A DNA stretch of 64,000 bases from Hippasteria phrygiana (lineage: Eukaryota > Echinodermata > Asteroidea > Valvatida > Goniasteridae), in NCBI GenBank assembly GCA_037893225.1, contig JAZGUH010000116.1, forward strand, positions 248,001-312,000, written 5' to 3'. Position 1 is the first letter of the stretch. Each line of letters starts with the position of its first letter. Position numbers and translations under genes: made by a program. This document shows positions 26,620-39,810 of this stretch, piece after piece. A model generated the notes under the pieces. The model saw only the letters and a program-made list of their open reading frames with translations, made no database searches and was not told the DNA's origin.

Positions 26620-28008
26620 ATGAAATATCAACCAAATACAGTAATTTTGACATGTATGGATAGCTTAGATCTGGCGCTACATGTTGCAATTATCGGCGGC
26701 TTCTTAGAGTTAACACTTGTGGAGAAAATTCAAACCTCGCAATGTTTATTTTCTTTCCGGCCAACATCTGTGTACATGTTACCGTCTATTTATTGCTCCA
26801 TGCATGTCAAATTCCCTGGGGTATGGACTAGCTTTACTCATTCATAATTGCATGAAATATCAACCAAATTCAGTAATTTTGACATGTATGGATAGCTTAG
26901 ACCTGGCGCTACATGTTGCAATTATCGGCGGCTTCTTAGAGTTAACACTTGTGGAGAAAATTCAAACCTCGCAATGTTTATTTTCTTTCCGGCCAACATC
27001 TGTGTGCATATTACCTTCTATTTATTGCTCCATGCCTGTCAAATTCCCTTGGGTATGACTTGCTTTACTCATTCATAATTGCATGAAATATCAACCAAAT
27101 ACAGTAATTTTGACATGTATTGATAGCTTAGATCTGGCGCTACATGTTGCAATCATCGGCGGCTTCCTAGAGTTAAAACTTGTGGAGAAAATTCAAACCT
27201 CGCAATGTTTATTTTCTTTCCGGCCAACATCTGTGTACATGTTACCGTCTATTTATTGCTCCATGCCTGTCAAATTCCCTAGGGTATGACTTGCTTTACT
27301 CATTCATAATTGCATGAAATATCAACCAAATACGGTAATTTTGACATGTATGGATAGCTTAGATCTGGCGCTACATGTTGCAATCATCGGCGGCTTCCTA
27401 GAGTTAAAACTTGAGGAGAAAATTCAAACCTCGCAATGTTTATTTTCTTTCCGGCCAACATCTGTGTACATGTTACCGTCTATTTATTGCTCCATGCATG
27501 TCAAATTCCCTGGGGTATGGACTAGCTTTACTCATTTATAATTGCATGAAATATCAACCAAATTCAGTAATTTTGACATGTATGGATAGCTTAGACCTGG
27601 CGCTACATGTTGCAATTATCGGCGGCTTCTTAGAGTTAACACTTGTGGAGAAAATTCAAACCTCGCAATGTTTATTTTCTTTCCGGCCAACATCTGTGTA
27701 CATATAACCGTCTATTTATTGCTCCATGCATGTCAAATTCCCTGGGGTATGGACTTGCTTTATTCATTCATAATTGCATGAAATATCAACCAAATGCAGT
27801 AATTTTGACATGTATGGATAGCTTAGATCTGGCGCTACATGTTGCAATCATCGGCGGCTTCCTAGAGTTAAAACTTGTGGAGAAAATTCAAACCTCGCAA
27901 TGTTTATTTTCTTTCCGGCCAACATCTGTGTGCATATTACCTTCTATTTATTGCTCCATGCATGTCAAATTCCCTAGGGTATGACTTGCTTTACTCATTG
28001 ATAATTGC
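26620..28008 (+). repeat. Six-monomer block ending in a chimera
   Basis: Order: A-T-ys, T-T-gw, Ai-C-ya, A-Ce-yl (21G), T-T-xc, then a G-C-ga unit with 185A. Equals 21529-22917 except for the final unit's tail. It links a full HOR segment on the left to a HOR segment restarting at its eighth monomer on the right. Confidence 0.87.
27778..28008 (+). repeat. Chimeric monomer: G-C 5' part with 98G-class tail
   Basis: Bases 1 to about 100 match 22687 (G19, 75C, 98T). The tail has 185A with 199A, a combination otherwise seen only in the 98G units at 1861, 6025, 17362 and 23843. The unit to its right (28009) is the one that normally follows those 98G units. The crossover lies roughly between 27877 and 27962. 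Confidence 0.85.
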
Positions 28009-30554
28009 ATGAAATATCAACCAAATACAGTAATTTTGACATGTATGGATAGCTTAGATCTGGCGCTACATGTTGCAATTATCGGCGGCTTCTTAGAGTT
28101 AACACTTGTGGAGAAAATTCAAACCTCGCAATGTTTATTTTCTTTCCGGCCAACATCTGTGTACATGTTACCGTCTATTTATTGCTCCATGCATGTCAAA
28201 TTCCCTGGGGTATGGACTAGCTTTACTCATTTATAATTGCATGAAATATCAACCAAATTCAGTAATTTTGACATGTATGGATAGCTTAGATCTGGCGCTA
28301 CATGTTGCAATTATCGGCGGCTTCTTAGAGTTAACACTTGTGGAGAAAATTCAAACCTCGCAATGTTTATTTTCTTTCCGGCCAACATCTGTGTGCATAT
28401 TACCTTCTATTTATTGCTCCATGCCTGTCAAATTCCCTTGGGTATGACTTGCTTTACTCATTCATAATTGCATGAAATATCAACCAAATACAGTAATTTT
28501 GACATGTATTGATAGCTTAGATCTGGCGCTACATGTTGCAATCATCGGCGGCTTCCTAGAGTTAAAACTTGTGGAGAAAATTCAAACCTCGCAATGTTTA
28601 TTTTCTTTCCGGCCAACATCTGTGTACATGTTACCGTCTATTTATTGCTCCATGCCTGTCAAATTCCCTAGGGTATGACTTGCTTTACTCATTCATAATT
28701 GCATGAAATATCAACCAAATACAGTAATTTTGACATGTATGGATAGCTTAGATCTGGCGCTACATGTTGCAATCATCGGCGGCTTCCTAGAGTTAAAACT
28801 TGTGGAGAAAATTCAAACCTCGCAATGTTTATTTTCTTTCCGGCCAACATCTGTGTACATGTTACCGTCTATTTATTGCTCCATGCATGTCAAATTCCCT
28901 GGGGTATGGACTTGCTTTATTCATTCATAATTGCATGAAATATCAACCAAATGCAGTAATTTTGACATGTATGGATAGCTTAGATCTGGCGCTACATGTT
29001 GCAATCATCGGCGGCTTCCTAGAGTTAAAACTTGTGGAGAAAATTCAAACCTCGCAATGTTTATTTTCTTTCCGGCCAACATCTGTGTGCATATTACCTT
29101 CTATTTATTGCTCCATGCCTGTCAAATTCCCTAGGGTATGACTTGCTTTACTCATTGATAATTGCATGATATATCAACCAAATACAGTAATTTTGACATG
29201 TATGGATAGCTTAGATCTGGCGCTACATGTTGCAATTATCGGCGGCTTCTTAGAGTTAACACTTGTGGAGAAAATTCAAACCTCGCAATGTTTATTTTCT
29301 TTCCGGCCAACATCTGTGTGCATATTACCTTCTATTTATTGCTCCATGCCTGTCAAATTCCCTAGGGTATGACTTGCTTTACTCATTCATAATTGCATGA
29401 AATATCAACCAAATACAGTCATTTTGACATGTATGGATAGCTTAGATCTGGCGCTACATGTTGCAATCATCGGCGGCTTCCTAGAGTTAAAACTTGTGGA
29501 GAAAATTCAAACCTCGCAATGTTTATTTTCTTTCCGGCCAACATCTGTGTACATGTTACCGTCTATTTATTGCTCCATGCATGTCAAATTCCCTGGGGTA
29601 TGGACTAGCTTTACTCATTCATAATTGCATGAAATATCAACCAAATTCAGTAATTTTGACATGTATGGATAGCTTAGACCTGGCGCTACATGTTGCAATT
29701 ATCGGCGGCTTCTTAGAGTTAACACTTGTGGAGAAAATTCAAACCTCGCAATGTTTATTTTCTTTCCGGCCAACATCTGTGTACATATAACCGTCTATTT
29801 ATTGCTCCATGCATGTCAAATTCCCTGGGGTATGGACTTGCTTTATTCATTCATAATTGCATGAAATATCAACCAAATGCAGTAATTTTGACATGTATGG
29901 ATAGCTTAGATCTGGCGCTACATGTTGCAATTATCGGCGGCTTCTTAGAGTTAACACTTGTGGAGAAAATTCAAACCTCGCAATGTTTATTTTCTTTCCG
30001 GCCAACATCTGTGTGCATATTACCTTCTATTTATTGCTCCATGCCTGTCAAATTCCCTAGGGTATGACTTGCTTTACTCATTCATAATTGCATGAAATAT
30101 CAACCAAATACAGTAATTTTGACATGTATGGATAGCTTAGATCTGGCGCTACATGTTGCAATCATCGGCGGCTTCCTAGAGTTAAAACTTGTGGAGAAAA
30201 TTCAAACCTCGCAATGTTTATTTTCTTTCCGGCCAACATCTGTGTACATGTTACCGTCTATTTATTGCTCCATGCATGTCAAATTCCCTGGGGTATGGAC
30301 TTGCTTTATTCATTCATAATTGCATGAAATATCAACCAAATGCAGTAATTTTGACATGTATGGATAGCTTAGATCTGGCGCTACATGTTGCAATCATCGG
30401 CGGCTTCCTAGAGTTAAAACTTGTGGAGAAAATTCAAACCTCGCAATGTTTATTTTCTTTCCGGCCAACATCTGTGTGCATATTACCTTCTATTTATTGC
30501 TCCATGCCTGTCAAATTCCCTAGGGTATGACTTGCTTTACTCATTGATAATTGC
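28009..30554 (+). repeat. HOR partial copy 5 (11 monomers, units 8-18)
   Basis: Matches 24074-26619 unit for unit at an offset of 3935 bp (17 monomers), from the A-T-yl unit to the closing G-C-ga. The left end is the chimeric unit at 27778. The copy therefore begins at an exchange inside a monomer rather than at a clean unit boundary. Confidence 0.9.
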
Positions 30555-31712
30555 ATGAAATATCAACCAAATACAGTAATTTTGACATGTATGGATAGCT
30601 TAGATCTGGCGCTACATGTTGCAATTATCGGCGGCTTCTTAGAGTTAACACTTGTGGAGAAAATTCAAACCTCGCAATGTTTATTTTCTTTCCGGCCAAC
30701 ATCTGTGTACATGTTACCGTCTATTTATTGCTCCATGCATGTCAAATTCCCTGGGGTATGGACTAGCTTTACTCATTCATAATTGCATGAAATATCAACC
30801 AAATTCAGTAATTTTGACATGTATGGATAGCTTAGACCTGGCGCTACATGTTGCAATTATCGGCGGCTTCTTAGAGTTAACACTTGTGGAGAAAATTCAA
30901 ACCTCGCAATGTTTATTTTCTTTCCGGCCAACATCTGTGTGCATATTACCTTCTATTTATTGCTCCATGCCTGTCAAATTCCCTTGGGTATGACTTGCTT
31001 TACTCATTCATAATTGCATGAAATATCAACCAAATACAGTAATTTTGACATGTATTGATAGCTTAGATCTGGCGCTACATGTTGCAATCATCGGCGGCTT
31101 CCTAGAGTTAAAACTTGAGGAGAAAATTCAAACCTCGCAATGTTTATTTTCTTTCCGGCCAACATCTGTGTACATGTTACCGTCTATTTATTGCTCCATG
31201 CATGTCAAATTCCCTGGGGTATGGACTAGCTTTACTCATTTATAATTGCATGAAATATCAACCAAATTCAGTAATTTTGACATGTATGGATAGCTTAGAC
31301 CTGGCGCTACATGTTGCAATTATCGGCGGCTTCTTAGAGTTAACACTTGTGGAGAAAATTCAAACCTCGCAATGTTTATTTTCTTTCCGGCCAACATCTG
31401 TGTACATATAACCGTCTATTTATTGCTCCATGCATGTCAAATTCCCTGGGGTATGGACTTGCTTTATTCATTCATAATTGCATGAAATATCAACCAAATG
31501 CAGTAATTTTGACATGTATGGATAGCTTAGATCTGGCGCTACATGTTGCAATCATCGGCGGCTTCCTAGAGTTAAAACTTGTGGAGAAAATTCAAACCTC
31601 GCAATGTTTATTTTCTTTCCGGCCAACATCTGTGTGCATATTACCTTCTATTTATTGCTCCATGCCTGTCAAATTCCCTAGGGTATGACTTGCTTTACTC
31701 ATTCATAATTGC
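30555..31712 (+). repeat. Five-monomer block, one monomer shorter than its parent
   Basis: Order: A-T-ys, T-T-gw, Ai-Ce-yl, T-T-xc, G-C-ga. The parent block (26620-28008) has Ai-C-ya and A-Ce-yl as two units. Here they are replaced by the single unit at 31018, so the offset to the parent falls from 3935 to 3704 bp across it. Confidence 0.88.
31018..31249 (+). repeat. Fusion monomer Ai-Ce-yl
   Basis: The 5' part has 39T and 21A, as in 27083. The 3' part has 101A and the l tail, as in 27314. It is the only unit in the window with both 39T and 101A. The crossover lies between bases 39 and 101 of the unit (about 31056-31118), and one monomer length was lost. Confidence 0.9.
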
Positions 31713-33796
31713 ATGAAATATCAACCAAATACAGTAATTTTGACATGTATGGATAGCTTAGATCTGGCGCTACATGTTGCAATTATCGGCGGCTTCTTAG
31801 AGTTAACACCTGTGGAGAAAATTCAAACCTCGCAATGTTTATTTTCTTTCCGGCCAACATCTGTGTACATATAACCGTCTATTTATTGCTCCATGCATGT
31901 CAAATTCCCTAGGGTATGGACTTGCTTTATTCATTCATAATTGCATGAAATATCAACCAAATGCAGTAATTTTGACATGTATGGATAGCTTAGATCTGGC
32001 GCTACATGTTGCAATCATCGGCGGCTTCCTAGAGTTAAAACTTGTGGAGAAAATTCAAACCTCGCAATGTTTATTTTCTTTCCGGCCAACATCTGTGTGC
32101 ATATTACCTTCTATTTATTGCTCCATGCCTGTCAAATTCCCTAGGGTATGACTTGCTTTACTCATTGATAATTGCATGAAATATCAACCAAATACAGTAA
32201 TTTTGACATGTATGGATAGCTTAGATCTGGCGCTACATGTTGCAATTATCGGCGGCTTCTTAGAGTTAACACTTGTGGAGAAAATTCAAACCTCGCAATG
32301 TTTATTTTCTTTCCGGCCAACATCTGTGTGCATATTACCTTCTATTTATTGCTCCATGCCTGTCAAATTCCCTAGGGTATGACTTGCTTTACTCATTCAT
32401 AATTGCATGAAATATCAACCAAATACAGTAATTTTGACATGTATGGATAGCTTAGATCTGGCGCTACATGTTGCAATCATCGGCGGCTTCCTAGAGTTAA
32501 AACTTGTGGAGAAAATTCAAACCTCGCAATGTTTATTTTCTTTCCGGCCAACATCTGTGTACATGTTACCGTCTATTTATTGCTCCATGCATGTCAAATT
32601 CCCTGGGGTATGGACTAGCTTTACTCATTCATAATTGCATGAAATATCAACCAAATACAGTAATTTTGACATGTATGGATAGCTTAGATCTGGCGCTACA
32701 TGTTGCAATTATCGGCGGCTTCTTAGAGTTAACACTTGTGGAGAAAATTCAAACCTCGCAATGTTTATTTTCTTTCCGGCCAACATCTGTGTACATGTTA
32801 CCGTCTATTTATTGCTCCATGCATGTCAAATTCCCTGGGGTATGGACTAGCTTTACTCATTCATAATTGCATGAAATATCAACCAAATTCAGTAATTTTG
32901 ACATGTATGGATAGCTTAGACCTGGCGCTACATGTTGCAATTATCGGCGGCTTCTTAGAGTTAACACTTGTGGAGAAAATTCAAACCTCGCAATGTTTAT
33001 TTTCTTTCCGGCCAACATCTGTGTACATGTAACCGTCTATTTATTGCTCCATGCATGTCAAATTCCCTGGGGTATGGACTTGCTTTATTCATTCATAATT
33101 GCATGAAATATCAACCAAATGCAGTAATTTTGACATGTATGGATAGCTTAGATCTGGCGCTACATGTTGCAATCATCGGCGGCTTCCTAGAGTTAAAACT
33201 TGTGGAGAAAATTCAAACCTCGCAATGTTTATTTTCTTTCCGGCCAACATCTGTGTGCATATTACCTTCTATTTATTGCTCCATGCCTGTCAAATTCCCT
33301 AGGGTATGACTTGCTTTATTCATTCATAATTGCATGAAATATCAACCAAATACAGTAATTTTGACATGTATGGATAGCTTAGATCTGGCGCTACATGTTG
33401 CAATCATCGGCGGCTTCCTAGAGTTAAAACTTGTGGAGAAAATTCAAACCTCGCAATGTTTATTTTCTTTCCGGCCAACATCTGTGTGCATATTACCTTC
33501 TATTTATTGCTCCATGCCTGTCAAATTCCCTAGGGTATGACTTGCTTTACTCATTCATAATTGCATGAAATATCAACCAAATACAGTAATTTTGACATGT
33601 ATGGATAGCTTAGATCTGGCGCTACATGTTGCAATCATCGGCGGCTTCCTAGAGTTAAAACTTGTGGAGAAAATTCAAACCTCGCAATGTTTATTTTCTT
33701 TCCGGCCAACATCTGTGTACATATAACCGTCTATTTATTGCTCCATGCATGTCAAATTCCCTGGGGTATGGACTTGCTTTATTCATTCATAATTGC
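31713..33796 (+). repeat. Nine-monomer block introducing the 98C marker
   Basis: Order: A-Tp-xc, G-C-ga, A-T-ga, A-C-ys, A-T-ys, T-T-xc (159G), G-C-ga, A-C-ga, A-C-xc. The first unit (31713) is the leftmost with 98C (ACACCTG). It has an odd tail, 199A together with the extra G. Its first four units recur at 59026-59951 with small changes. The unit at 32639 keeps A19 after an s tail, breaking the usual tail-to-next-start pairing. Confidence 0.85.
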
Positions 33797-35415
33797 ATGA
33801 AATATCAACCAAATGCAGTAATTTTGACATGTATGGATAGCTTAGATCTGGCGCTACATGTTGCAATTATCGGCGGCTTCTTAGAGTTAACACTTGTGGA
33901 GAAAATTCAAACCTCGCAATGTTTATTTTCTTTCCGGCCAACATCTGTGTGCATATTACCTTCTATTTATTGCTCCATGCCTGTCAAATTCCCTAGGGTA
34001 TGACTTGCTTTACTCATTCATAATTGCATGAAATATCAACCAAATACAGTAATTTTGACATGTATGGATAGCTTAGATCTGGCGCTACATGTTGCAATCA
34101 TCGGCGGCTTCCTAGAGTTAAAACTTGTGGAGAAAATTCAAACCTCGCAATGTTTATTTTCTTTCCGGCCAACATCTGTGTGCATATTACCTTCTATTTA
34201 TTGCTCCATGCCTGTCAAATTCCCTAGGGTATGACTTGCTTTATTCATTCATAATTGCATGAAATATCAACCAAATACAGTAATTTTGACATGTATGGAT
34301 AGCTTAGATCTGGCGCTACATGTTGCAATCATCGGCGGCTTCCTAGAGTTAAAACTTGTGGAGAAAATTCAAACCTCGCAATGTTTATTTTCTTTCCGGC
34401 CAACATCTGTGTGCATATTACCTTCTATTTATTGCTCCATGCCTGTCAAATTCCCTAGGGTATGACTTGCTTTACTCATTCATAATTGCATGAAATATCA
34501 ACCAAATACAGTAATTTTGACATGTATGGATAGCTTAGATCTGGCGCTACATGTTGCAATCATCGGCGGCTTCCTAGAGTTAAAACTTGTGGAGAAAATT
34601 CAAACCTCGCAATGTTTATTTTCTTTCCGGCCAACATCTGTGTACATGTTACCGTCTATTTATTGCTCCATGCATGTCAAATTCCCTGGGGTATGGACTA
34701 GCTTTACTCATTCATAATTGCATGAAATATCAACCAAATTCAGTAATTATGACATGTATGGATAGCTTAGACCTGGCGCTACATGTTGCAATTATCGGCG
34801 GCTTCTTAGAGTTAACACTTGTGGAGAAAATTCAAACCTCGCAATGTTTATTTTCTTTCCGGCCAACATCTGTGTACATATAACCGTCTATTTATTGCTC
34901 CATGCATGTCAAATTCCCTGGGGTATGGACTTGCTTTATTCATTCATAATTGCATGAAATATCAACCAAATGCAGTAATTTTGACATGTATGGATAGCTT
35001 AGATCTGGCGCTACATGTTGCAATTATCGGCGGCTTCTTAGAGTTAACACTTGTGGAGAAAATTCAAACCTCGCAATGTTTATTTTCTTTCCGGCCAACA
35101 TCTGTGTGCATATTACCTTCTATTTATTGCTCCATGCCTGTCAAATTCCCTTGGGTATGACTTGCTTTACTCATTCATAATTGCATGAAATATCAACCAA
35201 ATACAGTAATTTTGACATGTATTGATAGCTTAGATCTGGCGCTACATGTTGCAATCATCGGCGGCTTCCTAGAGTTAAAACTTGTGGAGAAAATTCAAAC
35301 CTCGCAATGTTTATTTTCTTTCCGGCCAACATCTGTGTGCATATTACCTTCTATTTATTGCTCCATGCCTGTCAAATTCCCTAGGGTATGACTTGCTTTA
35401 CTCATTCATAATTGC
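33797..35415 (+). repeat. Seven-monomer block matching 10424-12042
   Basis: Order: G-T-ga, A-C-ga, A-C-ga, A-C-ys, T-T-xc (28A), G-T-gw, Ai-C-ga. It is the left part of the 23373-bp-offset duplication of 10424-13429. The seventh unit (35185) has the usual GTGGAG where 11812 has GTTCAG. Confidence 0.88.
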
Positions 35416-36802
35416 ATGAAATATCAACCAAATACAGTAATTTTGACATGTATGGATAGCTTAGATCTGGCGCTACATGTTGCAATTATCGGCGGCTTCT
35501 TAGAGTTAACACTTGTGGAGAAAATTCAAACCTCGCAATGTTTATTTTCTTTCCGGCCAACATCTGTGTGCATATTACCTTCTATTTATTGCTCCATGCC
35601 TGTCAAATTCCCTAGGGTATGACTTGCTTTACTCATTCATAATTGCATGAAATATCAACCAAATACAGTAATTTTGACATGTATGGATAGCTTAGATCTG
35701 GCGCTACATGTTGCAATCATCGGCGGCTTCCTAGAGTTAAAACTTGTGGAGAAAATTCAAACCTCGCAATGTTTATTTTCTTTCCGGCCAACATCTGTGT
35801 ACATGTTACCGTCTATTTATTGCTCCATGCATGTCAAATTCCCTGGGGTATGGACTTGCTTTATTCATTCATAATTGCATGAAATATCAACCAAATGCAG
35901 TAATTGTGACATGTATGGATAGCTTAGATCTGGCGCTACATGTTGCAATTATCGGCGGCTTCTTAGAGTTAACACTTGTGGAGAAAATTCAAACCTCGCA
36001 ATGTTTATTTTCTTTCCGGCCAACATCTGTGTGCATATTACCTTCTATTTATTGCTCCATGCCTGTCAAATTCCCTTGGGTATGACTTGCTTTACTCATT
36101 CATAATTGCATGAAATATCAACCAAATACAGTAATTTTGACATGTATTGATAGCTTAGATCTGGCGCTACATGTTGCAATCATCGGCGGCTTCCTAGAGT
36201 TAAAACTTGTGGAGAAAATTCAAACCTCGCAATGTTTATTTTCTTTCCGGCCAACATCTGTGTACATGTTACCGTCTATTTATTGCCTCATGCCTGTCAA
36301 ATTCCCTAGGGTATGACTTGCTTTACTCATTCATAATTGCATGAAATATCAACCAAATACAGTAATTTTGACATGTATGGATAGCTTAGATCTGGCGCTA
36401 CATGTTGCAATCATTGGCGGCTTCCTAGAGTTAAAACTTGTGGAGAAAATTCAAACCTCGCAATGTTTATTTTCTTTCCGGCCAACATCTGTGTGCATAT
36501 TACCTTCTATTTATTGCTCCATGCCTGTCAAATTCCCTAGGGTATGACTTGCTTTACTCATTCATAATTGCATGAAATATCAACCAAATACAGTAATTTT
36601 GACATGTATGGATAGCTTAGATCTGGCGCTACATGTTGCAATCATTGGCGGCTTCCTAGAGTTAAAACGTGTGGAGAAAATTCAAACCTCGCAATGTTTA
36701 TTTTCTTTCCGGCCAACATCTGTGTGCATATTACCTTCTATTTATTGCTCCATGCCTGTCAAATTCCCTAGGGTATGACTTGCTTTACTCATTGATAATT
36801 GC

Positions 36803-37958
36803 ATGAAATATCAACCAAATACAGTAATTTTGACATGTATGGATAGCTTAGATCTGGCGCTACATGTTGCAATTATCGGCGGCTTCTTAGAGTTAACACT
36901 TGTGGAGAAAATTCAAACCTCGCAATGTTTATTTTCTTTCCGGCCAACATCTGTGTGCATATTACCTTCTATTTATTGCTCCATGCCTGTCAAATTCCCT
37001 TGGGTATGACTTGCTTTACTCATTCATAATTGCATGAAATATCAACCAAATACAGTCATTTTGACATGTATGGATAGCTTAGATCTGGCGCTACATGTTG
37101 CAATCATCGGCGGCTTCCTAGAGTTAAAACTTGTGGAGAAAATTCAAACCTCGCAATGTTTATTTTCTTTCCGGCCAACATCTGTGTACATGTTACCGTC
37201 TATTTATTGCTCCATGCCTGTCAAATTCCCTAGGGTATGACTTGCTTTACTCATTCATAATTGCATGAAATATCAACCAAATACAGTAATTTTGACATGT
37301 ATGGATAGCTTAGATCTGGCGCTACATGTTGCAATCATCGGCGGCTTCCTAGAGTTAAAACTTGTGGAGAAAATTCAAACCTCGCAATGTTTATTTTCTT
37401 TCCGGCCAACATCTGTGTACATATAACCGTCTATTTATTGCTCCATGCATGTCAAATTCCCTGGGGTATGGACTTGCTTTATTCATTCATAATTGCATGA
37501 AATATCAACCAAATACAGTAATTTTGACATGTATGGATAGCTTAGATCTGGCGCTACATGTTGCAATTATCGGCGGCTTCTTAGAGTTAACACTTGTGGA
37601 GAAAATTCAAACCTCGCAATGTTTATTTTCTTTCCGGCCAACATCTGTGTGCATATTACCTTCTATTTATTGCTCCATGCCTGTCAAATTCCCTAGGGTA
37701 TGACTTGCTTTACTCATTCATAATTGCATGAAATATCAACCAAATACAGTCATTTTGACATGTATGGATAGCTTAGATCTGGCGCTACATGTTGCAATCA
37801 TCGGCGGCTTCCTAGAGTTAAAACTTGTGGAGAAAATTCAAACCTCGCAATGTTTATTTTCTTTCCGGCCAACATCTGTGTACATGTTACCGTCTATTTA
37901 TTGCTCCATGCCTGTCAAATTCCCTAGGGTATGACTTGCTTTACTCATTCATAATTGC
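36803..37958 (+). repeat. Five-monomer block with two A-C-ya (24C) units
   Basis: Order: A-T-gw, A-C-ya (24C), A-C-xc, A-T-ga, A-C-ya (24C). The unit at 37034 follows a w tail without 39T. The unit at 37497 follows a c tail but has A19. Both break otherwise strong pairing rules, so this block appears to have been assembled by several exchanges. The first four units recur at 46755-47679; the fifth does not. Confidence 0.84.
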
Positions 37959-39810
37959 ATGAAATATCAACCAAATACAGTAATTTTGACATGTATGGAT
38001 AGCTTAGATCTGGCGCTACATGTTGCAATCATCGGCGGCTTCCTAGAGTTAAAACTTGTGGAGAAAATTCAAACCTCGCAATGTTTATTTTCTTTCCGGC
38101 CAACATCTGTGTACATGTTACCGTCTATTTATTGCTCCATGCATGTCAAATTCCCTGGGGTATGGACTTGCTTTATTCATTCATAATTGCATGAAATATC
38201 AACCAAATGCAGTAATTTTGACATGTATGGATAGCTTAGATCTGGCGCTACATGTTGCAATCATCGGCGGCTTCCTAGAGTTAAAACTTGTGGAGAAAAT
38301 TCAAACCTCGCAATGTTTATTTTCTTTCCGGCCAACATCTGTGTGCATATTACCTTCTATTTATTGCTCCATGCCTGTCAAATTCCCTAGGGTATGACTT
38401 GCTTTACTCATTGATAATTGCATGATATATCAACCAAATACAGTAATTTTGACATGTATGGATAGCTTAGATCTGGCGCTACATGTTGCAATTATCGGCG
38501 GCTTCTTAGAGTTAACACTTGTGGAGAAAATTCAAACCTCGCAATGTTTATTTTCTTTCCGGCCAACATCTGTGTGCATATTACCTTCTATTTATTGCTC
38601 CATGCCTGTCAAATTCCCTAGGGTATGACTTGCTTTACTCATTCATAATTGCATGAAATATCAACCAAATACAGTCATTTTGACATGTATGGATAGCTTA
38701 GATCTGGCGCTACATGTTGCAATCATCGGCGGCTTCCTAGAGTTAAAACTTGTGGAGAAAATTCAAACCTCGCAATGTTTATTTTCTTTCCGGCCAACAT
38801 CTGTGTACATGTTACCGTCTATTTATTGCTCCATGCATGTCAAATTCCCTGGGGTATGGACTAGCTTTACTCATTCATAATTGCATGAAATATCAACCAA
38901 ATTCAGTAATTTTGACATGTATGGATAGCTTAGACCTGGCGCTACATGTTGCAATTATCGGCGGCTTCTTAGAGTTAACACTTGTGGAGAAAATTCAAAC
39001 CTCGCAATGTTTATTTTCTTTCCGGCCAACATCTGTGTACATATAACCGTCTATTTATTGCTCCATGCATGTCAAATTCCCTGGGGTATGGACTTGCTTT
39101 ATTCATTCATAATTGCATGAAATATCAACCAAATGCAGTAATTTTGACATGTATGGATAGCTTAGATCTGGCGCTACATGTTGCAATTATCGGCGGCTTC
39201 TTAGAGTTAACACTTGTGGAGAAAATTCAAACCTCGCAATGTTTATTTTCTTTCCGGCCAACATCTGTGTGCATATTACCTTCTATTTATTGCTCCATGC
39301 CTGTCAAATTCCCTAGGGTATGACTTGCTTTACTCATTCATAATTGCATGAAATATCAACCAAATACAGTAATTTTGACATGTATGGATAGCTTAGATCT
39401 GGCGCTACATGTTGCAATCATCGGCGGCTTCCTAGAGTTAAAACTTGTGGAGAAAATTCAAACCTCGCAATGTTTATTTTCTTTCCGGCCAACATCTGTG
39501 TACATGTTACCGTCTATTTATTGCTCCATGCATGTCAAATTCCCTGGGGTATGGACTTGCTTTATTCATTCATAATTGCATGAAATATCAACCAAATGCA
39601 GTAATTTTGACATGTATGGATAGCTTAGATCTGGCGCTACATGTTGCAATCATCGGCGGCTTCCTAGAGTTAAAACTTGTGGAGAAAATTCAAACCTCGC
39701 AATGTTTATTTTCTTTCCGGCCAACATCTGTGTGCATATTACCTTCTATTTATTGCTCCATGCCTGTCAAATTCCCTAGGGTATGACTTGCTTTACTCAT
39801 TGATAATTGC
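37959..39810 (+). repeat. HOR partial copy 6 (eight monomers, units 11-18)
   Basis: Order: A-C-yc, G-C-ga, A-T-ga (5T), A-C-ys (24C), T-T-xc, G-T-ga, A-C-yc, G-C-ga. Equals 2786-4637, 6950-8801, 18287-20138, 24768-26619 and 28703-30554 at the diagnostic sites. It recurs again at 47680-49531. Confidence 0.9.
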
